The notes beneath the pieces are model-generated. The model did not search any database. It was not told the origin of the DNA and saw only the letters and a program-made list of their open reading frames with translations. The position numbers were made by a program, and so were the translations under genes. DNA of 37,796 bases from Meiothermus sp. (GTDB lineage: Bacteria > Deinococcota > Deinococci > Deinococcales > Thermaceae), in contig NZ_JANWVH010000019.1 in NCBI RefSeq assembly GCF_025056915.1, forward strand, positions 1-37,796. The letters are read 5' to 3'. Shown here in pieces: positions 30,302 to 36,995 of this stretch (position 1 is the stretch's first letter; each line of letters opens with the position of its first letter).

Positions 30302-30979
30302 TCAGGCCTCGAGCCATAGCCGATACCCTACCCCGCGCACCGTTTCCAGCAGGCCGCCCCCGCCCAACGCCTCCAGCTTCTTCCGCAGGTTTTTGAGGTG
30401 CACGTCCACCACCCGCTCCAGGGCATCGGACTCGGGAAGGGCCGCCTCCAGCAGCTCGGCGCGGGTGAAAGCCTTGCCGGGGGTGCGGGCCAGGGTCTCC
30501 AGCAGCCGAAACTCGGTGGGGGTGAGCTCGAGGCGCACCCCCTCCAGCCTGGCCACCACCTTCTCGCTGTCGATTTCCAAAGGCCCCACCCGCAGGATGG
30601 GCCGGCTCGGTTCAGCCGGTACGGCCCGGCGCAGCACCGCCTTGACCCGGGCCACCACCTCGCGGGGGCTGAAGGGCTTGGTCACGTAGTCGTCGGCGCC
30701 CAGCTCCAGGCCCAGCAGCTTGTCCAGGTCCTCGGTGCGGGCCGTGAGCAGAATGACCGGGGTATGGCCCTCGCTGCGAATGCGGCGCAGCACCTCGAGG
30801 CCGTCCATCTCCGGCAGCATGATGTCCAGAAGCACCAGATCGGGCCGGGCCGCCCTGACCAGGTTCAAAGCCTGCCTGCCGTCCGAGGCCCGTTCGGTGC
30901 GAAAGCCCTCACGGCGCAGATAGCCCTCCAGAACCTCGGCAATCTCCGGCTCGTCTTCGACCACCAGTACCAGTCCCAC
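30302..30979 (-). CDS. OmpR-family response regulator
   Basis: This is the regulator of the second two-component system, 225 residues. The receiver domain has VVEDEPEIAEVLEGYL, D52 in LLDIMLPEMDG, T in LLTARTED and K in VTKPFSPRE. The winged-helix domain has LTPTEFRLLETLARTPGKAF and VDVHLKNLRKKLEALGG. I place the start at GTG 30979 because a TACACT box lies seven bases before it and the protein then begins VGLVLVVEDE; ATG 31009 would add ten residues and is the alternative. The kinase gene follows downstream. Two loosely similar boxes (31026-31034 and 31048-31056) lie in the region shared with the divergent MFS gene. Confidence 0.9.
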   Translation of the reverse strand: MGLVLVVEDEPEIAEVLEGYLRREGFRTERASDGRQALNLVRAARPDLVLLDIMLPEMDGLEVLRRIRSEGHTPVILLTARTEDLDKLLGLELGADDYVTKPFSPREVVARVKAVLRRAVPAEPSRPILRVGPLEIDSEKVVARLEGVRLELTPTEFRLLETLARTPGKAFTRAELLEAALPESDALERVVDVHLKNLRKKLEALGGGGLLETVRGVGYRLWLEA

Positions 30980-30986
30980 CGATTCC

Positions 30987-30992
30987 AGTGTA
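30987..30992 (-). promoter_or_regulatory. -10 box (TACACT) that decides the start of the second regulator
   Basis: Read on the minus strand, TACACT ends seven bases before GTG 30979. It lies inside the coding region if the upstream ATG 31009 is used, which argues for the GTG. Confidence 0.5.
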
Positions 30993-31102
30993 TCGGGAGA
31001 CGGCAACATGAAAAAAGATTGCTACGGGGTTGTGAAGGGCCGGCGTGGGATTTGTGTAGATTTGGGGAAGTCCACCCTTCCCAAAACTGACCCACCGGTC
31101 AA

Positions 31103-31108
31103 TAATGG
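31103..31108 (+). promoter_or_regulatory. -10-like box (TAATGG) of the MFS gene
   Basis: TAATGG ends six bases before GTG 31115. The match is imperfect, but the position fits the leaderless pattern. Confidence 0.4.
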
Positions 31109-31114
31109 GCTTTT

Positions 31115-32359
31115 GTGACGCTGCCCGCAGGCGAGCCCCGCCGTTCGCAAAACCTGGCCATCTGGGAGGGCATGCTGGCCATCCTGTTCATCAACTGGAG
31201 CACCGGGGTGGTCATGACCGGCTATGCCCTGTGGCTGGGAGCGCCCCCTGTGGCCCTGGCTATCCTGGGTGCCCTGCCCATGGTGGGGCAGATGGCGGCC
31301 CCCTTGGCACTGTTTTTCCGGGGGAGCCGCAAGCGCCTGAGTGCCACTTTGTCGGCCCTGGGGCGCGGTTTTTTTGTGCTGACCCTGTTGTTGCCCTTGC
31401 TGCCCGAACCCTGGCGCATCCCCGGCTTGCTGGTCATCGCGGCGCTATCGCAGCTCATCGTGGCGCCCGTGAACGTCCTGTGGACGAGCTGGATGGCCGA
31501 TCTGGTGCCGGAAAAGCAGCGTGGGCGCTACTTTGGCCTGCGAAACGGAATTCTGGGCCTGGTCGGCACCCTGGGCAACCTGGTTGCGGGCAGCCTGATT
31601 GATGCGCTGGGCAAGCCCTGGGGGTTTTTGCTGGTGCTGGGCATTGCGGTCATTGCGGGCGTGGGCGCCACCTTTGTTTTACGGCGGCAGTTTGAACCCC
31701 CCTCGGCCAGCACGTCCCCTCGCTTTGCCGAGTTCGTCCAGCCCCTTTCCGACCGGCGCTTCCGGGGGTTTTTGGGCTTTGTGGTGCTGTTTTTGGGCGC
31801 GGTGAGCGTGGGGGGGCCGTTTGTGTTCCCGCTGTTCCTGGAGCATGCCCGCATGACCTTTACCCAGGTGGGCCTCTGGACGGTGATTGCTGCAACCTGC
31901 GGCCTGGTGCTCAGCCCCTTGTGGGGCCGTCTGGCCGATCGGATTGGGCACTGGCAGGTGCTGCTTTTGAGCAGCAGCGTGGCCGCGCTGGTGCTGCCCC
32001 CGCTCTGGCTTTTGGGGGGGCCGGGGCAGCTACAGACCATCTGGGCGGCGGCGGCCTTCGACGCGGTGGCCTGGGGCGGTATCGGCACGGCCCTGACCAA
32101 TGTGGCCCTGCAGAGCGCATCGCCCGAAAAACGCAACCTTTATCTGGCCTGGTACTGGATGGCCTTTGCAGTGGGGGGCATCCTGGGCTCGCTGCTGGGG
32201 GGGCTGTTGGGCAGCCTGCACGCGCAGATGAAGCTCTTCCCCAGCCCCTACCACCTGCCCATCCTGGTTTCCATGCTCCTGCGGGTCATGGCGGTGTATT
32301 ACCTGGGCTGGCGCATCCGGCGCGACAGGAAGCGGGCCGTTGTAGCTGGGGGGCTTTAG
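31115..32359 (+). CDS. Major facilitator superfamily transporter
   Basis: This polytopic transporter of 414 residues has about 12 helices. The loop after helix 2-3 has FRGSRKRLSATL, helix 5 region has WTSWMADLVPEKQRGRYFGLRNG, a frequent motif in MFS permeases of the unknown-substrate (UMF-like) group, and the second half begins near DRRFRGFLGFVVLFL, with PLWGRLADRIG as the motif A copy. It could export drugs or other small molecules. It diverges from the second two-component system, which may control it. Its stop codon TAG (32357-32359) lies at the very edge of repeat copy 2, so insertion of the repeat may have set the gene's end. Confidence 0.85.
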   Translation: MTLPAGEPRRSQNLAIWEGMLAILFINWSTGVVMTGYALWLGAPPVALAILGALPMVGQMAAPLALFFRGSRKRLSATLSALGRGFFVLTLLLPLLPEPWRIPGLLVIAALSQLIVAPVNVLWTSWMADLVPEKQRGRYFGLRNGILGLVGTLGNLVAGSLIDALGKPWGFLLVLGIAVIAGVGATFVLRRQFEPPSASTSPRFAEFVQPLSDRRFRGFLGFVVLFLGAVSVGGPFVFPLFLEHARMTFTQVGLWTVIAATCGLVLSPLWGRLADRIGHWQVLLLSSSVAALVLPPLWLLGGPGQLQTIWAAAAFDAVAWGGIGTALTNVALQSASPEKRNLYLAWYWMAFAVGGILGSLLGGLLGSLHAQMKLFPSPYHLPILVSMLLRVMAVYYLGWRIRRDRKRAVVAGGL

Positions 32360-32503
32360 AGCGCTCTTCAGATATTATGAGCCATTCGAGTTCGAGAAAG
32401 CCTGGTTCTGAACCGTGGCCGCCTGGAAACTCGAACACATGCGTCTCGGCCCAGACGCATTTTCGTTTTCGTGGGCGGCCACGTCTGTGAAGGGCGCGAT
32501 CAC
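32358..32503. repeat. Dispersed hairpin repeat, copy 2 (compact form)
   Basis: The copy begins AGAGCGCTCTTCA and ends GGGCGCGATCAC, with the core GCCATTCGAGTTCGAGAAAG at 32381-32400. A long stem is visible: GTGGCCGCC (32415-32423) pairs with GGCGGCCAC (32474-32482), and ATGCGTCT (32439-32446) pairs with AGACGCAT (32453-32460) around a CGGCCC loop. The ends also form an imperfect inverted repeat. Confidence 0.8.
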
Positions 32504-32603
32504 TGCAAGCGGGGTTGGGTAGGGGACAGGTGCTGGCCCACAACCCACTCCCTCCCCTCCTGCCTGGTGGAACCTTGGAAGTTGCTTGTGCCTGGGGTTG
32601 GCA

Positions 32604-33533
32604 TTACCCGGCCCGCAGGCCCTCGCGCACGCCGAGCAGTTGCAGGGCGGCTTCCTCGGGGGTGAGGTCGCCGTGGGCTACCCTGGCAATCAGGTCGTGA
32701 CCCTCGCGGGTCTTGCGGCGGCCCCACTCCTGGATTACGCTCTCGATTTCAAAGCGGGCCCGCTCGAGCCGGTCGGCCTCGAGCAGGTGGTGCTCGCTCA
32801 AGTGCCGGTAATGGGCCTCCAGGGCCTCGAAAACCTCGGGAACCCCCTCGGCCTTGGGGGCCACGGCGGTCAGGACGGGCGGCTTCCAGCCTGCGGGGCG
32901 CGGGGCGGCAAGCTCGAGGGTGGTTTTGAGTTCCTGCACGATGCGCTCGCCCCCCGGCAGGTCGAACTTGTTGACCACAAACACATCGGCAATCTCCATC
33001 ACCCCGGCCTTGAAGGCCTGCACGGCATCGCCCGCCGCAGGGGTCAGAATGAGCACGGTGGTATCGGCCACGCGGGCAATGTCCACCTCGCTCTGCCCCA
33101 CCCCCACCGTCTCCACGAAGATGCGGTCAAAGCCAAAGGCTTCCAGCAGGGCCAGGGTGGCTACCGTAGCGCCCGCCAGCCCGCCCAAAGCCCCCCGGCT
33201 GGCCAGCGAACGAATGTAGACTTTTTTGTCCTGATGATGGCGCATCATGCGGATGCGGTCGCCCAGGATGGCCCCGCCGGTAAAGGGGCTGCTGGGGTCT
33301 ACAGCCAGCACCGCTACACGCTCGTCCCGCTTGCGGGCCTCCTCAATCAGCCGGTCGGTGAGGGTGCTTTTGCCCGCCCCAGGGCTGCCGGTGAGGCCCA
33401 CCACCCGCGCATGGCCGCGCCCGCGCAGTTGGCGCAGCAGGGCCTGCCCTTCGGGGTAGCCCGACTCCACCAGGGTAATGGCCCGCGCCAAAGCCCGCAT
33501 GTCCTGGGCCAGAAAACGCTCGTAGAGGTTCAT
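32604..33533 (-). CDS. meaB: Methylmalonyl-CoA mutase-associated GTPase MeaB
   Basis: MeaB is the G-protein chaperone that loads and protects the B12-dependent methylmalonyl-CoA mutase (or a relative). The 309-residue protein has GLTGSPGAGKST with Walker A at 49-57, AVDPSSPFTGGAILGDRIRM, the switch segment FVETVGVGQSEVDIA, and base recognition by NKFDLPGG. The C-terminal helical arm (about 245-305) is the dimerisation part of the family. Formerly such proteins were annotated as ArgK / LAO-AO transport ATPase. ATG 33533 has TAGACT six bases upstream, so it is probably leaderless. No mutase gene is present in the window. Confidence 0.93.
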   Translation of the reverse strand: MNLYERFLAQDMRALARAITLVESGYPEGQALLRQLRGRGHARVVGLTGSPGAGKSTLTDRLIEEARKRDERVAVLAVDPSSPFTGGAILGDRIRMMRHHQDKKVYIRSLASRGALGGLAGATVATLALLEAFGFDRIFVETVGVGQSEVDIARVADTTVLILTPAAGDAVQAFKAGVMEIADVFVVNKFDLPGGERIVQELKTTLELAAPRPAGWKPPVLTAVAPKAEGVPEVFEALEAHYRHLSEHHLLEADRLERARFEIESVIQEWGRRKTREGHDLIARVAHGDLTPEEAALQLLGVREGLRAG

Positions 33534-33539
33534 GGGCTC

Positions 33540-33545
33540 AGTCTA
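33540..33545 (-). promoter_or_regulatory. -10 box (TAGACT) of meaB
   Basis: On the minus strand TAGACT ends six bases before ATG 33533, the same hexamer and arrangement as the CsoR-family gene at 10473. Confidence 0.55.
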
Positions 33546-33733
33546 TCGCGGTTGGGCAGGTTTTTTGCCATGCTCCGGACTCAATCGTCTTTTTGGGATT
33601 GCAAAGCAGGCAGCCACTCCGATGGAATTACAAACCCCTGCACGATTCCGAGGCGTGGCCGATGTGGAGTCTCACGGGGATAGGGGCCGGCAGACGGCAA
33701 GGCAAGAAGAGTTCTTGGTAGAAGCGGAGCCAT

Positions 33734-33767
33734 GCCCTTGGGCGGCTTTTCGCTTTCCGCCTTGGGC
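33734..33767 (-). terminator. Hairpin after the second Rid gene
   Basis: GGCGG pairs with CCGCC and, across an AA/CAA internal loop, GCCC with GGGC. It lies just beyond the stop at 33776. There is no T-run on the minus strand, so termination is uncertain. Confidence 0.35.
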
Positions 33768-33775
33768 TTTTGGCC

Positions 33776-34216
33776 CTACACGACCTCAAAAATCCCCTCG
33801 ATTTCCACGCTGCTGCTAAAGGGCAACTGGGCCATACCCACCGCCGAGCGGGCGTGTTTGCCTTTCTCGCCAAATACTTCCAGCAGCAAGTCTGAGGCGC
33901 CATTGATGACCCTGGGCTGCTCCTCGAAGTCGGGCATGGAGTTGACCATGCCCAGCAGTTTGACCACCCGACTGACCCTGTCCAGGTCGCCTACCGCGTC
34001 CTTCAGCACCGCCAGCAGGCGGATGGCGACCTCGCGGGCGGCGTGGTAGCCCTGCTCGGTGCTAACCTCGCGGCCCAGCTTGCCCTTGAGGCTCGAGACC
34101 TGGCCCGAGATGAAGACCAGGGAGCCGCTACGCACCCAGGGCACAAAGCTGAACATGGGGGGTTTGACCTCGGGTAACACGATGCCAAGCTGTTCCAGGC
34201 GCTGTTCAATTGTCAC
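33776..34216 (-). CDS. RidA-family protein (second Rid paralogue)
   Basis: This 146-residue member of the YjgF/YER057c/UK114 (Rid) family is longer than ordinary RidA. It has VRSGSLVFISGQVSSLKGKL, EQGYHAAREVAIRLLAVLKD, VVKLLGMVNSMPDF and the functional arginine segment KHARSAVGMAQLPFSSSVEIEG. This wording matches the Rid subgroup with the NxxPDF motif, whose roles are less clear than RidA imine hydrolysis. The GTG at 34216 has AGGAG six bases upstream. The gene is last in a ridA-usp-rid run on the minus strand. A potential alternative hairpin lies directly before its ribosome site (34232-34261). Confidence 0.88.
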   Translation of the reverse strand: MTIEQRLEQLGIVLPEVKPPMFSFVPWVRSGSLVFISGQVSSLKGKLGREVSTEQGYHAAREVAIRLLAVLKDAVGDLDRVSRVVKLLGMVNSMPDFEEQPRVINGASDLLLEVFGEKGKHARSAVGMAQLPFSSSVEIEGIFEVV

Positions 34217-34231
34217 TGAAGCTCCTTGTGG

Positions 34232-34261
34232 CTGCCGGTAAATATCCGGTGCTACCGGCAG
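34232..34261 (-). promoter_or_regulatory. Alternative hairpin before the second Rid gene
   Basis: CTGCCGGT (34261-34254 on the minus strand) can pair with ACCGGCAG (34239-34232) over 8 bp. The same CCGGT can instead pair with a nearer ACCGG over 5 bp. The element ends a few bases before the Shine-Dalgarno sequence. Confidence 0.45.
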
Positions 34262-34295
34262 GTGTTTTACGTCCAGGCATCAGCGAGCCTCGCGC

Positions 34296-35078
34296 TCAGG
34301 GCTGCACAAAGACCGGAACCTGGGCATGGTTCAGAATCCAGCGCGTGACCGAACCGAAGAAGCCTCCGGCCCGGCTGCGCCCCACGAACAGGGCATCGGC
34401 CTGGTGCTCGTGGGCGAAGCCCAGCAAGGCTGCCGCCGGCGACTGGTCGGTGGAGAGCACCTTGGCCTCGAGGCGGCCTTCCAGGGCCAGCGGCAGCGTC
34501 CGGATGGCGTGGTTGAGCGGCTCGAGTTGGTCGGCATCCCCCACGTGCAGCACGGTCATTTTTCCGCCGCTGGCCTCGGCGATGTGGTGGGCCAGCCGCA
34601 GCACCCGCTCGGCGCCGGGGGTGGGGCCATAACCCACCAGCAGATGGTCGAGCCCCTGCACTTCGGCCACCTGGGGCACGGCCACGACGGGTCGGGTGCT
34701 CTGGGCAATCACCCGCTCGGTGGTGGTGCCCAGCAGCCGGTCGGCCAGGCTGTCCTCGCCGTGGGTGCCCATCACCACCAGGTCGTGGTCGGCAGCGTGT
34801 CGGAGAATCACCGGGATGGGTTTGCGGGGCTCGAGCACGGTCTGGGCCCGGGTGTCCAGGGCCTCCAACTGCCGGGCCATGAGCACCGACCAGGCTTGCT
34901 CGGCTTCGTCAAAGATTTTCTCGGTCTGGGTGTCGAAAAAATGGGCCGCACTGGCGTAGCGAGGTTCGGCGGCGTGCACGATGGTGAGCGAGCCGCCGGT
35001 CAGGTCGCGCAGCATCTGCGCCAGCTTCAGCGCCTTCTGCGAAGCCGGGGAAAAATCGGTGGGGTGGAGGATTTTCAT
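34296..35078 (-). CDS. Universal stress protein with two Usp domains
   Basis: This 260-residue tandem UspA protein of the cytoplasm has a first domain (about 1-140) that begins MKILHPTDFSPASQKALKLA and has the nucleotide-binding signature GTHGEDSLADRLLGTTT (G-2x-G-9x-G-T), so it probably binds ATP. The second domain (about 147-260) has LLVGYGPTPGAERVLRLA and FVGRSRAGGFFGSVTRWIL, where the signature is altered. ATG 35078 follows a GGTGG weak ribosome site; the frame extends 12 codons upstream, overlapping nothing, but the family start is MKILxxTDFS. It is the middle gene between two Rid-family genes, with 22 bases to ridA. Role: stress adaptation, details unknown. Confidence 0.9.
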   Translation of the reverse strand: MKILHPTDFSPASQKALKLAQMLRDLTGGSLTIVHAAEPRYASAAHFFDTQTEKIFDEAEQAWSVLMARQLEALDTRAQTVLEPRKPIPVILRHAADHDLVVMGTHGEDSLADRLLGTTTERVIAQSTRPVVAVPQVAEVQGLDHLLVGYGPTPGAERVLRLAHHIAEASGGKMTVLHVGDADQLEPLNHAIRTLPLALEGRLEAKVLSTDQSPAAALLGFAHEHQADALFVGRSRAGGFFGSVTRWILNHAQVPVFVQP

Positions 35079-35100
35079 GGAACCACCCGGCGGCGGGGCC

Positions 35101-35478
35101 TCACAGGAGCGCAATACAGGCCACTTCGACCCTCACATCGCGCGGGAGGCGGGCGACCTGCACGGTGGCCCGGGCCGGGAAGGGTTCGCGCACGTACTCG
35201 GCATACACCTTGTTGAACACCGGAAAATCGTTCATGTCGGCCAGGTAGCAGGTGGTCTGCACCACTTTGGCAAAGGAGCTTCCGGCGGCCTCGAGCACCG
35301 CGCCCAGGTTTTTCATCACCTGATGGGTCTGGGCCTCCACATCGCCCGCAACCAGCTCCCCCGCTGGGGTCAGGGGAATCTGGCCCGAGCAGTACACCAT
35401 GCCGCCTGCCACGATGGCTTGGCTGTAAGGGCCGATGGCCTGGGGTGCCTGGTCGGTCTGAACTCGTTGCTGGCTCAT
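35101..35478 (-). CDS. ridA: 2-iminobutanoate/2-iminopropanoate deaminase RidA
   Basis: RidA hydrolyses reactive imines formed by PLP enzymes. The 125 residues contain QTDQAPQAIGPYSQAIVAGG, VYCSGQIPLTPAG, VQTTCYLADMNDFPVFN and FPARATVQVARLPRDVRVE, with the essential arginine in PARATV. I prefer ATG 35478 to the GTG at 35484, because TAAGCT lies six bases before the ATG and would lie directly against the GTG. The gene heads a unit with the usp gene and a second Rid-family gene. Length and motifs are normal. Confidence 0.95.
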   Translation of the reverse strand: MSQQRVQTDQAPQAIGPYSQAIVAGGMVYCSGQIPLTPAGELVAGDVEAQTHQVMKNLGAVLEAAGSSFAKVVQTTCYLADMNDFPVFNKVYAEYVREPFPARATVQVARLPRDVRVEVACIALL

Positions 35479-35484
35479 GCCCAC

Positions 35485-35490
35485 AGCTTA
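35485..35490 (-). promoter_or_regulatory. -10 box (TAAGCT) of ridA
   Basis: Read on the minus strand, TATAAGCT precedes ATG 35478; TAAGCT ends six bases before it. It should drive the ridA-usp-rid unit as a leaderless message. Confidence 0.55.
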
Positions 35491-35614
35491 TACCAAGCCC
35501 GCTTCATGGCTATAGCCCGAGTTGCCCAAACTGGCCGGGGCTTCGCTTGCAGCTTTTGGCCTCAGGCGCTTCAAGGGCTGTTTGTTGAGCGCCAGCGGCT
35601 GAAAGGAGCCCCGT

Positions 35615-36073
35615 TCAGAAACCCTGGGTGGCCGGGCGGGCCGGGAGGGGCTCGTGTACCAGGGTGGTCTTGGGCGGCCTGACCTCCAGGCCCAGGTAGG
35701 CCAGAGGGGTGTTGGACTCGAGGTCAGCCGCCATGATCAGATAATCCACTTCTTCCAGCGTCCACAGGTGAACCCCGTGGGCTTGGGCAAGCTCCCGAAA
35801 CAACGGGCTGTACTGGCCATTGATGGCAATGAGGATAACCCCCTCGGCGCGATGGGTCTGCTGGGCGGCCCATAGAGCTTGCAGGGCGTTTTCGTGGCCG
35901 GGGGCTCGGGCTTCGACCTGGAACAGGTAACGCAGGCCGGTGGGTGATTGGGCCAGAACAAGGCCCTGGTCGGGGGTTAGCGAGGCAACCCAGTGGGGGC
36001 ATCGGTTCAGTAAACCGGCCACGTAGCGCAAAAAACCCTTGAGGTTGATGCCCGGCATCGCATCTATCTGCAT
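35615..36073 (-). CDS. Restriction-endonuclease-like (Mrr-type fold) protein
   Basis: This protein of about 152 residues resembles a small PD-(D/E)XK or Mrr-cat domain. LVLAQSPTGLRYLFQVEARAPG has the pattern of a metal-binding strand (D in TPDQGL, then Q-V-E), although the usual lysine is missing (VEA instead of VKR). RAEGVILIAINGQYSPLFRELAQAHGVHLW and LEEVDYLI match the downstream strand-helix pattern of Mrr-type domains. I prefer ATG 36073 with GGGGGT upstream; in-frame ATGs at 36091 and 36094 and a TTG at 36118 are alternatives. The loss of the lysine suggests an inactive or DNA-binding role. It lies beside the DnaA-box cluster. The family call is tentative. Confidence 0.5.
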   Translation of the reverse strand: MQIDAMPGINLKGFLRYVAGLLNRCPHWVASLTPDQGLVLAQSPTGLRYLFQVEARAPGHENALQALWAAQQTHRAEGVILIAINGQYSPLFRELAQAHGVHLWTLEEVDYLIMAADLESNTPLAYLGLEVRPPKTTLVHEPLPARPATQGF

Positions 36074-36198
36074 AGATACCCCCTGAACCATCATGGTAGA
36101 ACCCGGCTGTGGAAGCAAGTGAAGTTTGTACTCATATAAGGCTTATAGCCCTTTTAGGATTGGACTCATTTTTTTCTCAACAGGTGGCGGCGGCAGCC

Positions 36199-36252
36199 TG
36201 TGGATAACTCTGTGGATAACCCCGACCTTTTTGTGGATAACTCTGTGGGTAT
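36199..36252. promoter_or_regulatory. DnaA-box cluster (three perfect TGTGGATAA, one degenerate)
   Basis: TGTGGATAA, the reverse complement of the consensus DnaA box TTATCCACA, occurs at 36199-36207, 36211-36219 and 36232-36240, with a relaxed copy TGTGGGTAT at 36244-36252. The start-to-start spacings are 12, 21 and 12, all in one orientation. AT-rich stretches flank the cluster on both sides (36126-36185 and 36280-36350). This fits a replication origin, a DnaA-titration site or a DnaA-regulated promoter. Confidence 0.8.
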
Positions 36253-36352
36253 CGGAATGTTTCTCGTCAGGAGAAGTCGGGTTTTTTCGATTGAGACGCG
36301 ATTATTTGTGTGAATCGAATTGTGAAACGATTGTCACCTGAAGCCTTTTGTA

Positions 36353-36940
36353 CTAAAGCGACTTGACCCAGAACACCATGGGTTTGGCAGTGGCCTGCGG
36401 CTGGCCCAGGTCTTGCCAGGAAAACTGACAGACCAGGTCTGGGCGCTTGGAAAAGCCCCGCCGCTGCCAGAAAGCATCCAGCGGCACATAGTCAGCTGGC
36501 TTGAGGGGGTGATTGGCCGGGCGCTCCACCGCACAAAAGGTGAGCTGTCGGTAGCCGAGCTGTAAGGCCCGGGCCTCCCGATGATGAAAAAAGGCCACCC
36601 CCAGCCCTTGCCCCCGGTAGGCTGCTTCCAGCACCGATTCCCCAAAGTAGTACCACTCGGCTGGGTTGAGCCCGGCCTTCAAAAAGGGTTCTTGAAACTC
36701 GGTCTCGGCCAAGGCCAGGGGCAAAGCGGTGGAAGCCCCCACCACCCGTTCGCCGTCCCGCACCACAACCAGGGTGCTCTCGGGCCATTCCAGAAACTTG
36801 GCCAGGTAGTGCTCCTCGTACTCGAGGCTCCCCTCGTACAGATAAGGCCACTCCCGAAAAACCAACATGCGCAGCCGGGCCAGCTCCGGGATGAACGGGG
36901 CCACCTCGGCGCCGGAAAAAACGTCCAGGCGTAGGCTCAT
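36353..36940 (-). CDS. GNAT family N-acetyltransferase (single domain)
   Basis: This 195-residue GNAT protein is different from the double-domain paralogues at 2448-5435. The acetyl-CoA loop is EAAYRGQGLGVAFFHHREARA, preceded by YYFGESVLEAAYRG and followed by LTFCAVERPANHP and FWQRRGFSKRPDL. The early segment FREWPYLYEGSLEYEEHYLAKF is typical of a GNAT subgroup widespread in bacteria, whose substrate is not known. ATG 36940 has TATCTT seven bases upstream, so it is probably leaderless. It is divergent from the rhodanese gene, with 55 bases between the two starts. Confidence 0.9.
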   Translation of the reverse strand: MSLRLDVFSGAEVAPFIPELARLRMLVFREWPYLYEGSLEYEEHYLAKFLEWPESTLVVVRDGERVVGASTALPLALAETEFQEPFLKAGLNPAEWYYFGESVLEAAYRGQGLGVAFFHHREARALQLGYRQLTFCAVERPANHPLKPADYVPLDAFWQRRGFSKRPDLVCQFSWQDLGQPQATAKPMVFWVKSL

Positions 36941-36947
36941 GGCTTCC

Positions 36948-36953
36948 AAGATA
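36948..36953 (-). promoter_or_regulatory. -10 box (TATCTT) of the GNAT gene
   Basis: On the minus strand TATCTT ends seven bases before ATG 36940, another leaderless arrangement. Confidence 0.5.
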
Positions 36954-36982
36954 CATGAACTGTTGCGAAGCCAAACCTTCGC

Positions 36983-36988
36983 TACAAT
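36983..36988 (+). promoter_or_regulatory. -10 box (TACAAT) of the rhodanese gene
   Basis: TACAAT ends seven bases before ATG 36996, with no ribosome site between. It is the same box as before the CBS gene. Confidence 0.6.
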
Positions 36989-36995
36989 CGGACGT

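Noticed and set aside
36126-36341. Small ORF with repeated LWIT units
   Set aside because: The repeats are translations of the DnaA boxes; there is no ribosome site and no protein-like character.
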